Positions 26,956 to 39,300 of a stretch of 64,000 nt of DNA are shown here, one piece after another. How positions within the stretch are numbered: the stretch's first letter is position 1; every line of letters begins with the position of its first letter. A program made the position numbers and the translations under genes. This DNA comes from Halictus rubicundus (lineage: Eukaryota; Arthropoda; Insecta; Hymenoptera; Halictidae), in contig NC_135157.1 in the NCBI RefSeq assembly GCF_050948215.1, forward strand, positions 9,114,001 through 9,178,000, in the 5' to 3' direction. The notes beneath the pieces were generated by a model. The model made no database searches and had not been told where the DNA came from. It saw only the letters and a program-made list of their open reading frames with translations.

Positions 26956-28004
26956 AAAAAAAGCACACGATCGCGCTCCAGTCGGCAATCGAAAAGCAAT
27001 ACTCGACGTAGCATAATTTTTCGCGCGTAATTGTTCATGAGTGTGTACAAATGTTCGAACGCTGTTTTCGAGCGTGTGTACACCACCGTGCTCGGTGAAC
27101 TCGATTATTCGCCGGTGTTTGCGGGTGGACTCGACCGGACGAAATCGCGGGAAAAAAAATTCCCGAATAGCCTCCCCCACTGAAAAAACAACGGGCTGTT
27201 GTAAATCGAATTAATCGCGCGAACGGTCACGCAGCGGGATCGATATTTTCAAGTTTGAAAGGAAACGCGCGGTTCAAATTTTCGCAAATACATTTCTGCG
27301 AATTTTCGAACCGAACAGAACAGAAGAAAAACGTTTTCCACTCGACCAAAAAATGACTCGGAAACACCTGTGAGAACATTAACAGGTCGAAAACATTCCC
27401 GGAAACGTTAAAATGCATGAATAATGCAGTTTCGAACATGTTTGAATCGGAATGAACATCACGTCTGCGTGACGCCGGAAGGTAGAGGCCGGTTAAACGA
27501 CCTCACGCGTGCGTGACAGCGGCAGTTACGGGAGAATTGTGGGTAGTACAGCATCGGAAAAGAAAATTCGAAGAACTCGCATAAGTCGGTCGAGTCGTCG
27601 CAGGATAATTTTCATAAGCAATAACGTAATATTAACCCGTTGATGCGAAACGACGACAGAACCGGAAGTGCGCCGATCGATCGACTGGACTTGCTCAAGG
27701 ACTAGAAACGAGTCAATAATCAGTCAATATGTGTGTGTGCCGAGCATCGTCTCATCAACTGGCGTGCTCGCGGCGAGTCAATCGTTTGTAGATATCGAGT
27801 ACAAAACGAAAGGGAAAGGAAGATGGAGGACGCGGTTAACAAACAGCTGCGTTATTTATCATTTTGTTCGGTCGTCGATCTTGCGCACTGTCGATTTTGC
27901 TGGGAAAAGATCGAATGCAATTTACGCTCGAGTTTTCCCTCGTTGGCGTCGCTGCGAACAGCTATGGAGGGATAGAGGGTCTTTCCTATTGGCTGGTGAC
28001 GCGG

Positions 28005-28035
28005 CTCAGTCACGTGATTCGGTCACGTGGCTGAG
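28005..28035. promoter_or_regulatory. Inverted pair of CACGTG E-boxes
   Basis: CACGTG occurs at 28011-28016 and 28024-28029. The flanks form an imperfect inverted repeat, CTCAGTCACGTGA on the left and the complement of CTCAGCCACGTGA on the right. An inverted CCAAT word (ATTGG) lies about 20 bp upstream. It looks like a bHLH-type binding site, but no transcript start or gene is evident. Confidence 0.4.
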
Positions 28036-29498
28036 GACAGAGGCGCCGTTGGATGCGTTAAGGAGTGCTGGGGAGACGCTAACGGGGGAAACGATGAAAC
28101 GTATAATGAAAAATGTAAAAACGATCCGGAATCGAACGCGACGCATTCGGCACAGGTGTATTCAGTACTCGCATAACATTCGACGAAAGCGTTCGATCTC
28201 TCGCGACGACATTTTCCACTCTCGAGTCGCGAGAGTCTTCTCTCTATACTCTCACTGTTTGATACTTTTCACTTGGTCTGCGATCCAAGCTGCTGGGAAT
28301 GTTTATCGCAACAAATATTAACGATATTTGTCAGGTGTACCATTCGGTGATCCACTATCTCCTTCCGTGGTAATGCGGATTCTTGAAATAATTGTTAAGT
28401 TACTTTTCCAACTTCAATTGTTCTCTGATGCCGCATTGACTGTAAAATATCAATGCGACGGAAGGAACAATTAGTAAGATATGGTAAATTTAAGATGAAA
28501 TCATTCACGATTAATTAAAGGAAGTGTATTCGTTCAGAATTGGCCATCAAATTGGGCGAAACGAGTGTGTTAAACGTGACGGAGAACAGAAGGAAAATGT
28601 TGCTGAATGGTACGCCTAATCGACCTTGACTTTTGTATCTACCGGTAAAATCGTGCAATGATATGTCATCGCACCGTTTAAGAAGCAATACGAAGCAATA
28701 ATAGCGTCGAGGGTTGTGATAGGAGCCTAGGGAAAAGGTGGATAGGATCATGGAAATTATTTAAAGTCCTTAACGACAGCTTAATACCTAGGTGATAATA
28801 AATCGAGCACGTTGCGGCTCTAATAATTAAGTACCTAAGAAAATTGCGGCCCGCTAACGATAAGCGGATTTCAGTGTGACGCGATAAATATTTCCAGCGG
28901 CCAAGCAGCGACGCGAATACGGTGAACATCGATCGCAGCCTCGCGGAGTTCGCAATTAATAATGGAACTTTAATGAATCGCATGCACCAATCTCGACAAG
29001 TGTTGATTGTAATGGCACTAATGCTTCATGGAGCTGGGAATCCGACACGTTTCCGCTTCGCAGTTCCTCGAACAACGTCGAACTCTTTATTGGATCCTTT
29101 GTCTGGCTTTCGGACTCTATCCTTGGAAAATTATTATCTAAATCCTTCTGTGACCGACGCGTGATCTAGATCTCGAACTGAAATCTTTTGTCCGGAAGTC
29201 CTCTCGCTCAAAATTCCCGTTTCCTGGTCTACTTCCGGTGTCCGTGAGCGCTCGTTTCAATCTTTTAAAACCGTCTGGATTTTCGTGGAAACTTTTGCGG
29301 AGAAAATGATTTTGTTTGTTTGCGTGGATGTATAGGGACGGTTGTTTAAAAGAAGAGACCACGGAACGACTCTGTCATCCCTACTCTTGTCCCCGCCCTT
29401 TCATTGTCTCGATACCTTTTCACACAATGGGAAACAACGATGTGAATCAGATCTGTTCGATGATTCCTCGACGATGTGATACGCGTGAGATACGATTC

Positions 29499-29992
29499 GA
29501 TTAACCTGTCAACTGAGAAACGCAATCTTATCCTTTAATGTTTCACGACGAGTTAACTCGTCCTACTCAAAACAAACGACAGAACCTCCAATCTGTTTAT
29601 AATGATTGCAAATCTTGAAGTGGAAGTCAATCTGTTTCTAGCGAGTGTAATCCTTGAAATTGCACGACGAATTAACTCGTCACACTCAAAACCAATATGA
29701 AGATCTTCGACATTCTACGACGAGTTAACTCGTCACGCTCGGGACAAATATGAAATTCCTTAACGTATTTGTAACGAGTATAATTCTTGATGTTAAATTC
29801 ATCGGTCTGTCTCTATCAAATATAATTCTTGAAATTTCACGACGAGTTAACTCGTCACCCACGAAACAATCTTCAATCTGTCTCTGACAAGTGTAACTCT
29901 TTCTGCTTTGCAACATTTCCCAAAACTTCTTCAGCTACATTGTTCTACGTCCCCGACGAGTTAACTCGTCACAGTCAGTTAACAGGTTAATC
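29499..29992. repeat. 494-bp block: five palindromic 16-mers inside an imperfect terminal inverted repeat
   Basis: GACGAGTTAACTCGTC, a perfect self-complementary 16-mer, occurs at 29547, 29719, 29841 and 29955; a one-mismatch copy (GACGAATTAACTCGTC) is at 29666. Spacing is 119, 53, 122 and 114 bp, and the sequence between them is itself diverged tandem repeat (ATCTGT.TCT, AGTGTAA.TCTT). The block is bounded by GATTAACCTGTCAACTGA at 29499-29516 and its reverse complement with one mismatch at 29975-29992. No target-site duplication is evident and no ORF lies inside. It could be a MITE, a satellite or a clustered protein-binding array. Confidence 0.75.
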
Positions 29993-31542
29993 TATCTAGT
30001 TTTAAGAGACAGCCTAACGAAGATTCTCTCTTCGTCAAACGAGGTACCGTATGAAAATCAACGAAAGAAAGTTCGTGGAGTTTGTTTGTTTAAAAAGAGA
30101 ATAATAAGAGCGAGAGAAAGAGAGGGAGAGAAAGAGAAGAAGAAAAAAAGTGCCTATACACCAGTAAAATTATTCGTTAGTGTGTGTAATGCGTTCCAAC
30201 GAGTACGGACAGTGTCAATTACAGGTTAACCAAAAAATTAAAAAAAAAGCCAAACAAACAAACAAACGTAAGTAACTAAAAGTGAAAGCAACAGACGAAA
30301 AGAGTCCGACAGGAACGAGCACAGTTGAATAAAAAGAAAAGTATAAACAGCAAAAAAAAAAAAATAACACAACAGAAAGGAACGAGCAAACGAAAAGCAA
30401 TATCGACCGACGATCCGAGATTACAAACGCTTGGGAGTACCAATTAATTGACAACGATTACGACGACGATAACGATTCCGATCTATGATTACTATTATTA
30501 TTATTGTTATTATTGATTGCGAACCTATTTACTAAAATGCTGGCCGCCGTGGCCCGCGACGATCGCGATTTCCTTCAAGATCGCTCCGATCACATGGCAA
30601 ACAAAAATTAAAAATAAATTGAACTTTTTTGGACAAATTCTAGATATACCGAATATTATATAGAAATTGAGAGTTCGATCGTGGTAGGTCGTAGCAGAGT
30701 AAAATTCGTAATTTTGAGAATGAAAGGGAGTTTGAAGGATTGCGATCGCGATCTAAGGCGGGCCAGCGACGGATGTGATATAAGGCGAACCTTACCTATA
30801 ACGCATATAGATATCGATATTGTATGTGATAGCGAGAGACACACTCACACGTACGCAATATAAAACAGAAAAGAAAGCAGCAAACCGCGTTAATTCGATA
30901 AAACGAACAAACAAAAAGAGCGAACCGCTTAAAACGCTCGAATTTGCGAGAAATGCAAAGGAAAAAGTAAAAGAATACGAGATACAAAATAAAACAAATG
31001 AAATCCCTGTCTCCTCCGAAAGTGCGACTGATATTTACAGGATATTGTTCCAATTGGATGCTCCCAAGGAAGCCGGGGTATTCAAAAGCAATAACTTCGT
31101 AGACGGTCGCGGGTCCTCTCTTCGAGGCGTACGCGCGACCGATTTATAATTATAAATAAATAAAATTACGGCGCAGAGAAGTGAGTGAGAGAGGATGATG
31201 AGCACGAAACGAAGCGTAAATGGATGGTGAGAAATAAATAAAATAATCGCGTAGGCCGAACAACTTTTTAACCTTACATAATTTTAATCTGTAACGAGGA
31301 CTTAGCGGCGCAGCATCACTCACGAACACACACACATACACACATAAACCGACAAACATTCACATTAAATACATGTACGTGTCAGGACGAATACGCGGAC
31401 ACACTGATACAGACACAGAGAAAATACGTGTACACACGTAGTGGATAAGCATTTGTTACCCGTTACGGTAAAAATCGAATGAATTAATAAAATTTGCAGA
31501 AGCTAATAGTAACATAGCGAGAGAAAAAATGAGAGTGTGTGC

Positions 31543-31544
<2 letters not shown>

Positions 31545-31597
<53 letters not shown>
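31545..31597. repeat. (GA)n microsatellite
   Basis: A 53-base pure GA run, the longest in the window. A shorter imperfect GA run is at about 32050-32082. Confidence 0.92.
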
Positions 31598-31601
<4 letters not shown>

Positions 31602-32277
31602 TGGTAGAAATGTAGTGGATAATGAATCGTTTAAACACAGCTCACGGTATTGTACGAACATGATAAATACACACAGTGCGCCTAATAAGCAGTTTAGTAA
31701 GACTTATTAACTTGTAATTAACGAGGCGACGGCTTTTGTAAGAGAACGACGACGATGTAACGCGACGAACCCGGTTACATTGATATACACATAAATATAT
31801 TATTAAATATACATACATAGAGATGTGTGTATATATATTCTATAGCATACGGAAGACGGATATGTAATAAATATATGTATACACACATTCGAAACTCGAA
31901 CAGCGAGTTCGGGAAACGAGCGCGATTCGCGTGAAAGCGTGCGGACGTAATATTACGTCGCGAAATTCTGAAGCGGGAAGCGCGTCGCATAAGAGAAAAA
32001 AATGGTAGGAGCACGAGAGGGTGTGTCGATGTATGCGTGAAAGAGAGTAGAAAGAGAGGGAGAGAGAGAGAGAGAGGGAGAGACAGTGTGTGTGCGATAG
32101 TGAAGGTAAATAGCGAAAGAAATTGCGCAAGTATCCATATTTTATAGCTTTTACTTAAAAGTATAGTACACGCGGATTGCGAAGTTAACTATATTTATAG
32201 AGGATACGTTGACAAACGGTATTACCGATGAAATTCTATCGAGCGACAGCGGGCTGGTACGATCCAAATGATTTTCT

Positions 32278-32299
32278 CGATCTCGAGATCTCGAGATCG
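32278..32299. repeat. 22-bp perfect palindrome of CTCGAGAT words
   Basis: The sequence equals its own reverse complement: CGATCTCGAGA followed by its complement TCTCGAGATCG. It contains two CTCGAG and one AGATCT. Function is unknown. Confidence 0.8.
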
Positions 32300-32849
32300 T
32301 TTCGAGAAGTAAAACCGACTCGAGTAGCACCTTTGATCGGCCGTATGAATTAGGCTCGATTATATCAATCAGAGGTGGGTAGACTATCAGCCTGTGCTCT
32401 ATTTAACGAGAACGAGAAAAGCGGAAAAAAAACATAAGAGATTATACCTTGCATGACTACGTAGGGCTATACTGCCGCCGAAGCAATACAAAGAGCAATA
32501 TAGAGTTAACAAGTAAAGAAAACAAATAAAATTGCAAATAATTAACGAAACAAGTTAAAGGTAAACTAAAGGTAAATATTAATTATACCTGAAAAGGGAT
32601 GCCGTAGGTTACGACTTCTCGTTACATTTACATGCAGACACGCCTACTTACACGTTGCAGACACACGAACAGATACACGCTTTCACGTTGTTCTTCGTCC
32701 GGAGAACAGTCACACAGCCACACAACGCAAACAGAGACTCGTGGTACATACCTAACGAGACACACGTGAACATTATGTATGGTCATTAATTTATTCTGAC
32801 CGTAGTGCTAAATGTATTTAGCATTTACGTAGATGACACTAATTGCCTA

Positions 32850-33475
32850 GGTCGAGCAGCTTGCCCGGTTAGCCTCGAGGCCGCTGCGAGACGTCCGCCA
32901 TCTTATCGTAAGGAGTCGAAGCTTATTTTGTAATTGAAAATTGTATTGAACAGGTAGAAAGTGCTGAGTATAGTAAACGTCTCGAAATGTCAAGGGAAAG
33001 TGAAGGAAATTCATTTTTGTTCGAAGCCGACGCGGCGAATCGTCCGCCATCTTGTTGGCCACTGTTTCGATGATCTAAGCAAGGAAAATTGTTATTTAAC
33101 GATTCACAGTTTATTTTCCTATTAAAAATTGTATTGACCGGAAGAGTGTTTTGAGTGACACGACGCCTTTTGGTAATTTCAAAGTAAAATTTCAAAGAGA
33201 ATATGGAAGAAATTAATATTTACGCGATGGCGCGCGGCAGAAAAAGTGACCGGCGCGAGTCGTCGGCCATCTTGTCAGCCTCTAAGCAAGGGAAATCGTT
33301 ATTTAACGATTCCACAGCTTATTTTCTACTTAAAAATTGTACGAAACAGTGGAGTAGCAAATCTTCTTGACGATTCTTACGTGAAGTTGAAGGAAGGAAT
33401 GGCGAAAATTAATTGTTGGAAGCGGATGGCGCGCAGCGGCAAAGATGGCTGCCCCGTGCGAGCGAATTTCGGCTA
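32850..33475. repeat. Degenerate tandem repeat carrying CCGCCATCTTG words
   Basis: Units share GTC[CG]GCCATCTTG (32893, 33042, 33263), AAGCAAGGAAAATTGTTA or AAGCAAGGGAAATCGTTA (33078, 33284), TTTAACGATTC, and TTAAAAATTGTA. A reverse-oriented AAAGATGGCTGCC closes the array near 33440. Spacing is about 150 to 220 bp. No conserved ORF is seen. Confidence 0.65.
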
Positions 33476-36300
33476 ATGAGAAACGGTAGTGATATAGAAT
33501 TTATCGTAGTGATCGCTAATGTATTTCACTCGGTGCCTGTGACAGCTAAGCTCGCTATATCTGTTCAAGAACGAAACGATTGACAATACATTGTTGAATG
33601 GAGAGCAACAGGCGTTCGGAACCTGTTCATCTTCCTTCGCGGGCTTGGTAACGCCCCCCCCCCCCCTCGTCCTTCTTTCCGCAAAACCTACGATCTCTAT
33701 ATTCTGTGCTCTATTCTATACTGTAACGTACTTCTCGGTGTCCGTGATATTCTCCTCGTATCTTCTTGATTGTTGTTTTTCGACTCGGACGCTTGGCGGG
33801 CTGACTGACTTTGCTATCCCGGGAATCCTCTTGGGATCAGCGGAATTCTTTCCATTCTCACTGTCCTTTCTTTTTCTGGGACAGCAAGTATCCTCTTCTA
33901 TTCTTTCGATCACTTTCCAACCAAACATTTCCTCATTTCTCGCTGTCACCGTTGTGTGACGTTTTCTAATGGATTTTGATCGAGTCTAATTTTATATTTC
34001 AGCTACCGACGAGGAAATTGTTAGTTTAAATGTTTGGACCGATTGAAAGTCGCAGCGGGGTATGTGTAAAATAATTTTTGGACACTATCTTTTGACAGTT
34101 GAGACACTGTGTAATTGTGCTTTTATATTTTAAAGAGCTATAACAGAGCTAAACACAATTTACAAGTTACCTTTATATTGTAATTGACTCGGGATGATTT
34201 ATACAAGGTTTTGGAAAAATTGATTGAAGCGTGGATATTGTTTATAACGAAGCTGGATTTTATATATTCAGAATATATTTTCATAATAGAATGCAGTAAG
34301 CTAGAGACTTGAATAAGACTTAACAAAGTCATTGATTCATTCGTAGCTGGAGAGGAACGTTAAAGACTTGAATTTCATTAATTTCTAACTTCGAAAGTCA
34401 ATTACGGCAAGTTTGAATATGTATGAATGTCCTTAAACGTCGCCCAGCAGAAATTATACATGAAAGCACAGTGGTTAATGATTTTCAATTTGAGTTAGGT
34501 GCGGTAGTTCTACATTACTTGAAGTCATTTTTCATATGCAAGGAATGAAGGAATTAGCTAATTGTTTATAAAATTAAGAAGCAGAGGAAAGTCCATTCCA
34601 GCATCTGCTTACACTAAATATCCTTTCAAAGGTTTCCAAACTGCTGGAACACAGTACAATTACAATTTTCCTCTATAGCGTCGCACGACACTGAAATGTT
34701 CTCACATAGGAAGCACTGTTTTCTAACAATTAATAGGAACATTTTCCAATTAACTGAGTGAACATTGTACGACCAGAAACAAAGAGAAATTTCATTGTCA
34801 ATTCCATTGGAAGCTTCGCTAAACGACGGCGGAAATCGAGACGCGACGCTAAGGGGAGAAACTGAGTAATCTGTATATTCACTCTCATAAAATCAATTTT
34901 TGAGTTCACTGAGAGCTCAGGTCGGTCTTCGACGCGTACAAATCTCCGAACCTCTATTCGCTCAGCCTGCCAAGCTCACCGCAAGAATCGATCCTCGATC
35001 AGGATCGATTCGATAGCCTGAAACGTCCAAAATTCCCCCTTCCCCCTCTCGTCCTGTTTCTCTCAGAAGTCGGGGTCCGAAACATTAAAACCGACTACGA
35101 CACGGCTGTTCACGGGTACCACCTGGAACACGTAGTATATTAGCATGGTGTGAAATCGAATAACGAAAAATAAAAAAATGCATAAAGTAAACTAAACTAA
35201 ACAAGTAACAAGTAACAAGTAAAGAAAAAAAGTAAAAAACGCGAATAGTGAAACGCTAGATGAATTTAGCTTTAAGCTTCTTTCTCGCTAAGAGGGAACC
35301 TATTATTATAACGAATATTTACATACATTTGTATTATTTGTAAACTAGCGCTAATACAAAACTCCAATTGTGAAACACGCGCGAAAAAAAAATACGAACA
35401 AAACAAAACAAGAAAGAAAACCACGCCCCCGAACACCACGCCCTCGAACACCACGCCCTCCTCACCAAACGCCCCGCCCCCCATCCCCAATCCCAAGAAA
35501 AATCCGATGTTTCCCCGGGAAAAAGAAAAATCCTTGAACCTTTTCATCCCAGCTCCGGAACGAAAGAAAACGAGCAAAACGGAAACGACCTTTCTTCCTG
35601 AATCCCACTCCCTCCTCCTCCCCCCCCTCGCCCCTTTCAACCCCGGTACACCACATGAAAACCTCCCCTCATGAAAACCATCCACCAGCATTCCCGAGTT
35701 CCTGTTCCGCTCGATCGGACGATCTTCTCTCTGAAGAAAATCAGAAAAAAAAGATTACGGAATCCTTTTCCTCTTTTCTCCTTTCGGTTCGTAATTCTGC
35801 TCTATAAACGTCTCGTCTATGTAATCTTCTCTCTGTATATCGGGCCTTTCCTTCGAACGAGGTTTAAACGAAACGAAAAACAAAAAAACGGAAAAAAATG
35901 AAACACACGAGCGACACAAGAAAAAAAAAACGAAACGTAATTACGCGAACGAAGAACAAAGAAAGAAAAACGAACGACAAACGAGTAACGTAAACAAAGA
36001 CAAACGACGACGCAAGAGGAGGAGGAAGAAGAAGATATGGAAGAATAGAGGAAGAACGAAGAAGAAGAACGAACGAACGAAAATGAGAAATAAAGAAAAA
36101 AAAAACGATAAAACGCGAACGAACGTGGAATAAGAGAAACACGACTTTACCTATCCTGATAAATGCTTCACATAGTGTTGGATGGTAACGTTACATGACA
36201 AAAGGGAATGAAAAAAAAAACGTTAATTGAGCATTGTTATCTATGTAATACAACATAGGATGTTTTGTATTATATTTTCATAATAAATAGACACGTAGAA
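33476..36300. other. Gene-free stretch ending at a polyadenylation-like signal
   Basis: It contains a 13-base C run at 33654-33666, a short CACGCCC-CGAACAC repeat at 35422-35465, and A-rich, CGAAC-rich DNA at 35100-36150. AATAAA lies at 36282-36287 after a TATTATATTTTCAT stretch. No coding gene is supported. Confidence 0.45.
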
Positions 36301-39300
36301 AAAGACGTATTAACCATACCAGTGTTATTTGTTCTGTCTGTGATGCCTCGATATCCTCGACAACTTTTCTTTATTTTATCATAGTTCATTGTTGTTTACA
36401 ATATTCTTTGATTTTTTTGCTGTACTTTATGACAGTGAATAGCAATGAAGCTTTTCCATTCTGGCCTCGATTATTAGAAGTATGAAAAATGTTTTACCGT
36501 GCAGGTTGTCTTTTATAATTTCCTTTAATTTTTCTACGATTTTTGTGACACTAGGGGAGTCCTTCGACTTCTTTAATTTATTCTTTTTGAAAATCTTGCA
36601 ATTAGTCATAAAGAAAAACGAATAAAATACTCATATTAGATAAAAAAATTATTACACAGCTTTAATTCTTTTATTTCCACCGCAGTTATTGTAAACATAA
36701 CAAAACCCAGTTCTGTCGCTTACAAAGAGATAAAAATATTTACTATACTTAAATATTTAAATGTGTTATTATTTTGTTCTTTTTACTCTGAATGTCCTAT
36801 TTGAGTAAATGTTCCACTCGAATGTTTCATTCAATTTTTTGAACATACAAATGGCGCAATAGTAATGGAATTAACAGTAGATAAATGATAAATGACAATG
36901 ATGGGGTAAATAGTGATGGTATTTTCTAAATACAAAGGGGAATTAATTAATTGAGGGGAATGAAGACGAATTGCGAGAGACAGATACGGAATAAGATGGA
37001 ACAATGCGAATGATAAATATGGCGTGCAAGTGCCAGGTTCCACTGATAACGGGCGCTGTTGTTAAAGCTAATCCTGGATGCAAGGTGACGCTTGGCAATT
37101 CGTGGAACTTACGTAACGTCGCATGAAATATTCACCATGGAAGTGCGCAGTTGCAACGATGAACCCACTTTGCTCGACTTGTTTTACTATCCTGTCATAT
37201 GGTGTAACAATAAGATGTCCATTTGGCGAGTCCTGGTAAACCGTAAGTACCATTATTTCTCTTACTCTACCGCAACTTTTATCTACCCATCGGTAATTCG
37301 TTCTTCATTCATTGAATTGATTGAAAATAATAATAAAGTGCGAAAATAATGTGAGTCAATTCTTGTTCAAGCATTTTTTTAAAATAGTTAATTTTGAAAC
37401 TTCGAGGAACAAAGAACTGTGTCAAAGTCTAAAATTTTTAGAATCACTATAGACAGTAAAATCGATGCTTTACACGTTGTTTACAAATTGTTTTTCAAAG
37501 ACAAGAAATTTCTTAAACATTTGCAGTTGTGACGGAAGGGTCTAGCTAACTAAATCTTTACTTTGTATTCCAGACATTTTTACTCGGACTAGAATAAGTA
37601 CAAAACATTTGTTGCACTGTTCTATTTTATTTCAGTATCTTCTACATAAAAATATTTCTTTTTTCTACTTCATAGAAAACGCTTTCAGACGTCGGGTCGC
37701 TTTGGAAGCATAAATTGGAAGATCCACTTTCGCACACTGAAAAATGTGTAAATAGTGAACATAGCGCGGTGAAGAACGTTTTCGGTGATGAGCCACATGA
37801 TGCAACCGCAAGGCAAAGTTGAAGGTGACAAGACGCGCGTTAATGCCGCGAAAATGGCAATCTCGTAAGACTAAAATAGGTCATTTAAGCTTCACGCCAG
37901 CGAAAAGTATACGCGAGCGTTGCATAAGCATATTGCGACCGGTTCTAATCGATTTTGACAGGCTGACAGCGAATTCTTATAATGACGAACGACGCGACGG
38001 TCTGCGAGCTTGCGGAGGCTCGGGAAATGTCGCGTTCACGAAACTCGTGGCCACCCACGCAGATCGAGATTTTCCATCGATTCGGCTAGCGGAACCGTGA
38101 GCCAAGAAAACAAGAACGAATCATGATAGGTCGATGTAAAAATACACAAAGCCAACCTTCGCATTTCGTCATCGACGATTTTTCCAAAATTTTGCGAAAA
38201 CAATTCTCGAACGACATTCGATTTTCGTAACCACTGTACATATTAATCAGTAATTTCGTTTTATCGCGAGAAATTATTAGAAAGAGAATTTTTCTTAAAT
38301 TAGAACGCGCTGCAGGCCATTAATTACGGTTTAATTTCGCGATAATCGGCCAGGAAATCGCAAATTTACATAAAGCTCGCCCGCGAAGCAAAGCATTCAA
38401 ACAAAAATCCCTCCACGGGATCATGAATATTACTTTTCTGCGTTCCCATAAATTTGCATGTCAGAAAAACCACGGGGGAAAAAAAAAGAAGCGGTAAACA
38501 AACATGGAGGCTAGTGGAAGTGATCGATAATGGGCAGACAGAGTAGAGTGGCACTCGAGCGCGCTCATGGCAAACGGACTCTGAAACCAGATCCAAGTTC
38601 GTTATTCGTGTATGTGCCGGGAATCGCCTAGCCAATGATTCTTAACACGTGTCATGCTGTCAGATGCAAAAACGAATATTTTCCTGTCCCAGTAAATGAA
38701 GATTTTGCTAACAGACGATTTACCAGTAGTTGATCAATGGACATCTGATCGTTCTGCGAAATAAAAACTTTCCAAGTCGATTTTAAGAACGGAAATCGTA
38801 TCAAAGAAGAAAGAAAACTTTGAGAATCGACAAAATGGTGGCACTCGGCATATACAGTTTCGATTTTATCAATTCCATTTATTCTTTCACGATTTTTCTT
38901 GTTTCCAACTAACTGTAAAAATTAGAAAAAATATGTACGTATACATAATCATATAAATATGTGTAGCCACACCTGTGATGAAGACATATACAAAATTTGA
39001 GATCGAATGGTACAACAATTAACTCCACAATATAAACATAGAGTAAAGAAAATTAATGAAATAAAGTGCATTTTCAAAAATTCTTTCAACATTTCTCAAG
39101 CATTGTTGATGAATTAATTAATAAGGAAATCATGTTAATTTGAAAAAATGTTGATCAAGTGACGAGAAAAATTCAAGAAAGCTCGTAATTAACAGACTTG
39201 ATCTGAGAAAGTTTTTTAATTTTGACGTGTTGTATTTTCGGTGGAATCTCAAGGGAAAAAATCAACGTTTTGGACCTGTTACACGAGAACACAGCACCTA

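Larger units (their letters stand above)
15776..29498. other. Large gene-free stretch
   Basis: About 13.7 kb in which no exon set, RNA gene or intact mobile element could be supported. Many short ORFs exist but none resembles a family or shows coherent splicing. It contains the TA/ACAT microsatellite at 22777-22850, a poly-T run at 26476-26496, a 16-base C run at 26940-26955 followed by A, YY1/Pho-like words at 20433 and 23583, and an inverted pair of CACGTG boxes at 28005-28035. Confidence 0.5.
29993..32849. other. A-rich gene-free stretch, first part
   Basis: Strongly A-rich on the plus strand with AAACGAAC-type words and GA runs. No ORF resembles a family. A 22-bp perfect palindrome lies at 32278-32299. 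It may be untranslated exon or ordinary intergenic DNA. Confidence 0.45.

Noticed and set aside
27668..28321. 217-residue ORF
   Set aside because: Arg-rich composition from CG-containing DNA, no family resemblance and no coherent neighbouring exons.
7170..29240. Recurring ACTTCCGG words as ETS-site clusters
   Set aside because: They are spread over 20 kb with no clustering or linked start site; chance or dispersed repeats explain them equally well.
29547..29970. CRISPR-like array of palindromic repeats
   Set aside because: Repeats are only 16 bp, spacers vary from 37 to over 100 bp and are themselves repetitive, and the DNA is eukaryotic.
35272..35691. Minus-strand Gly/Phe/Val-rich ORF
   Set aside because: Produced by a short CACGCCC-CGAACAC repeat and C-rich DNA; no start context or signal.
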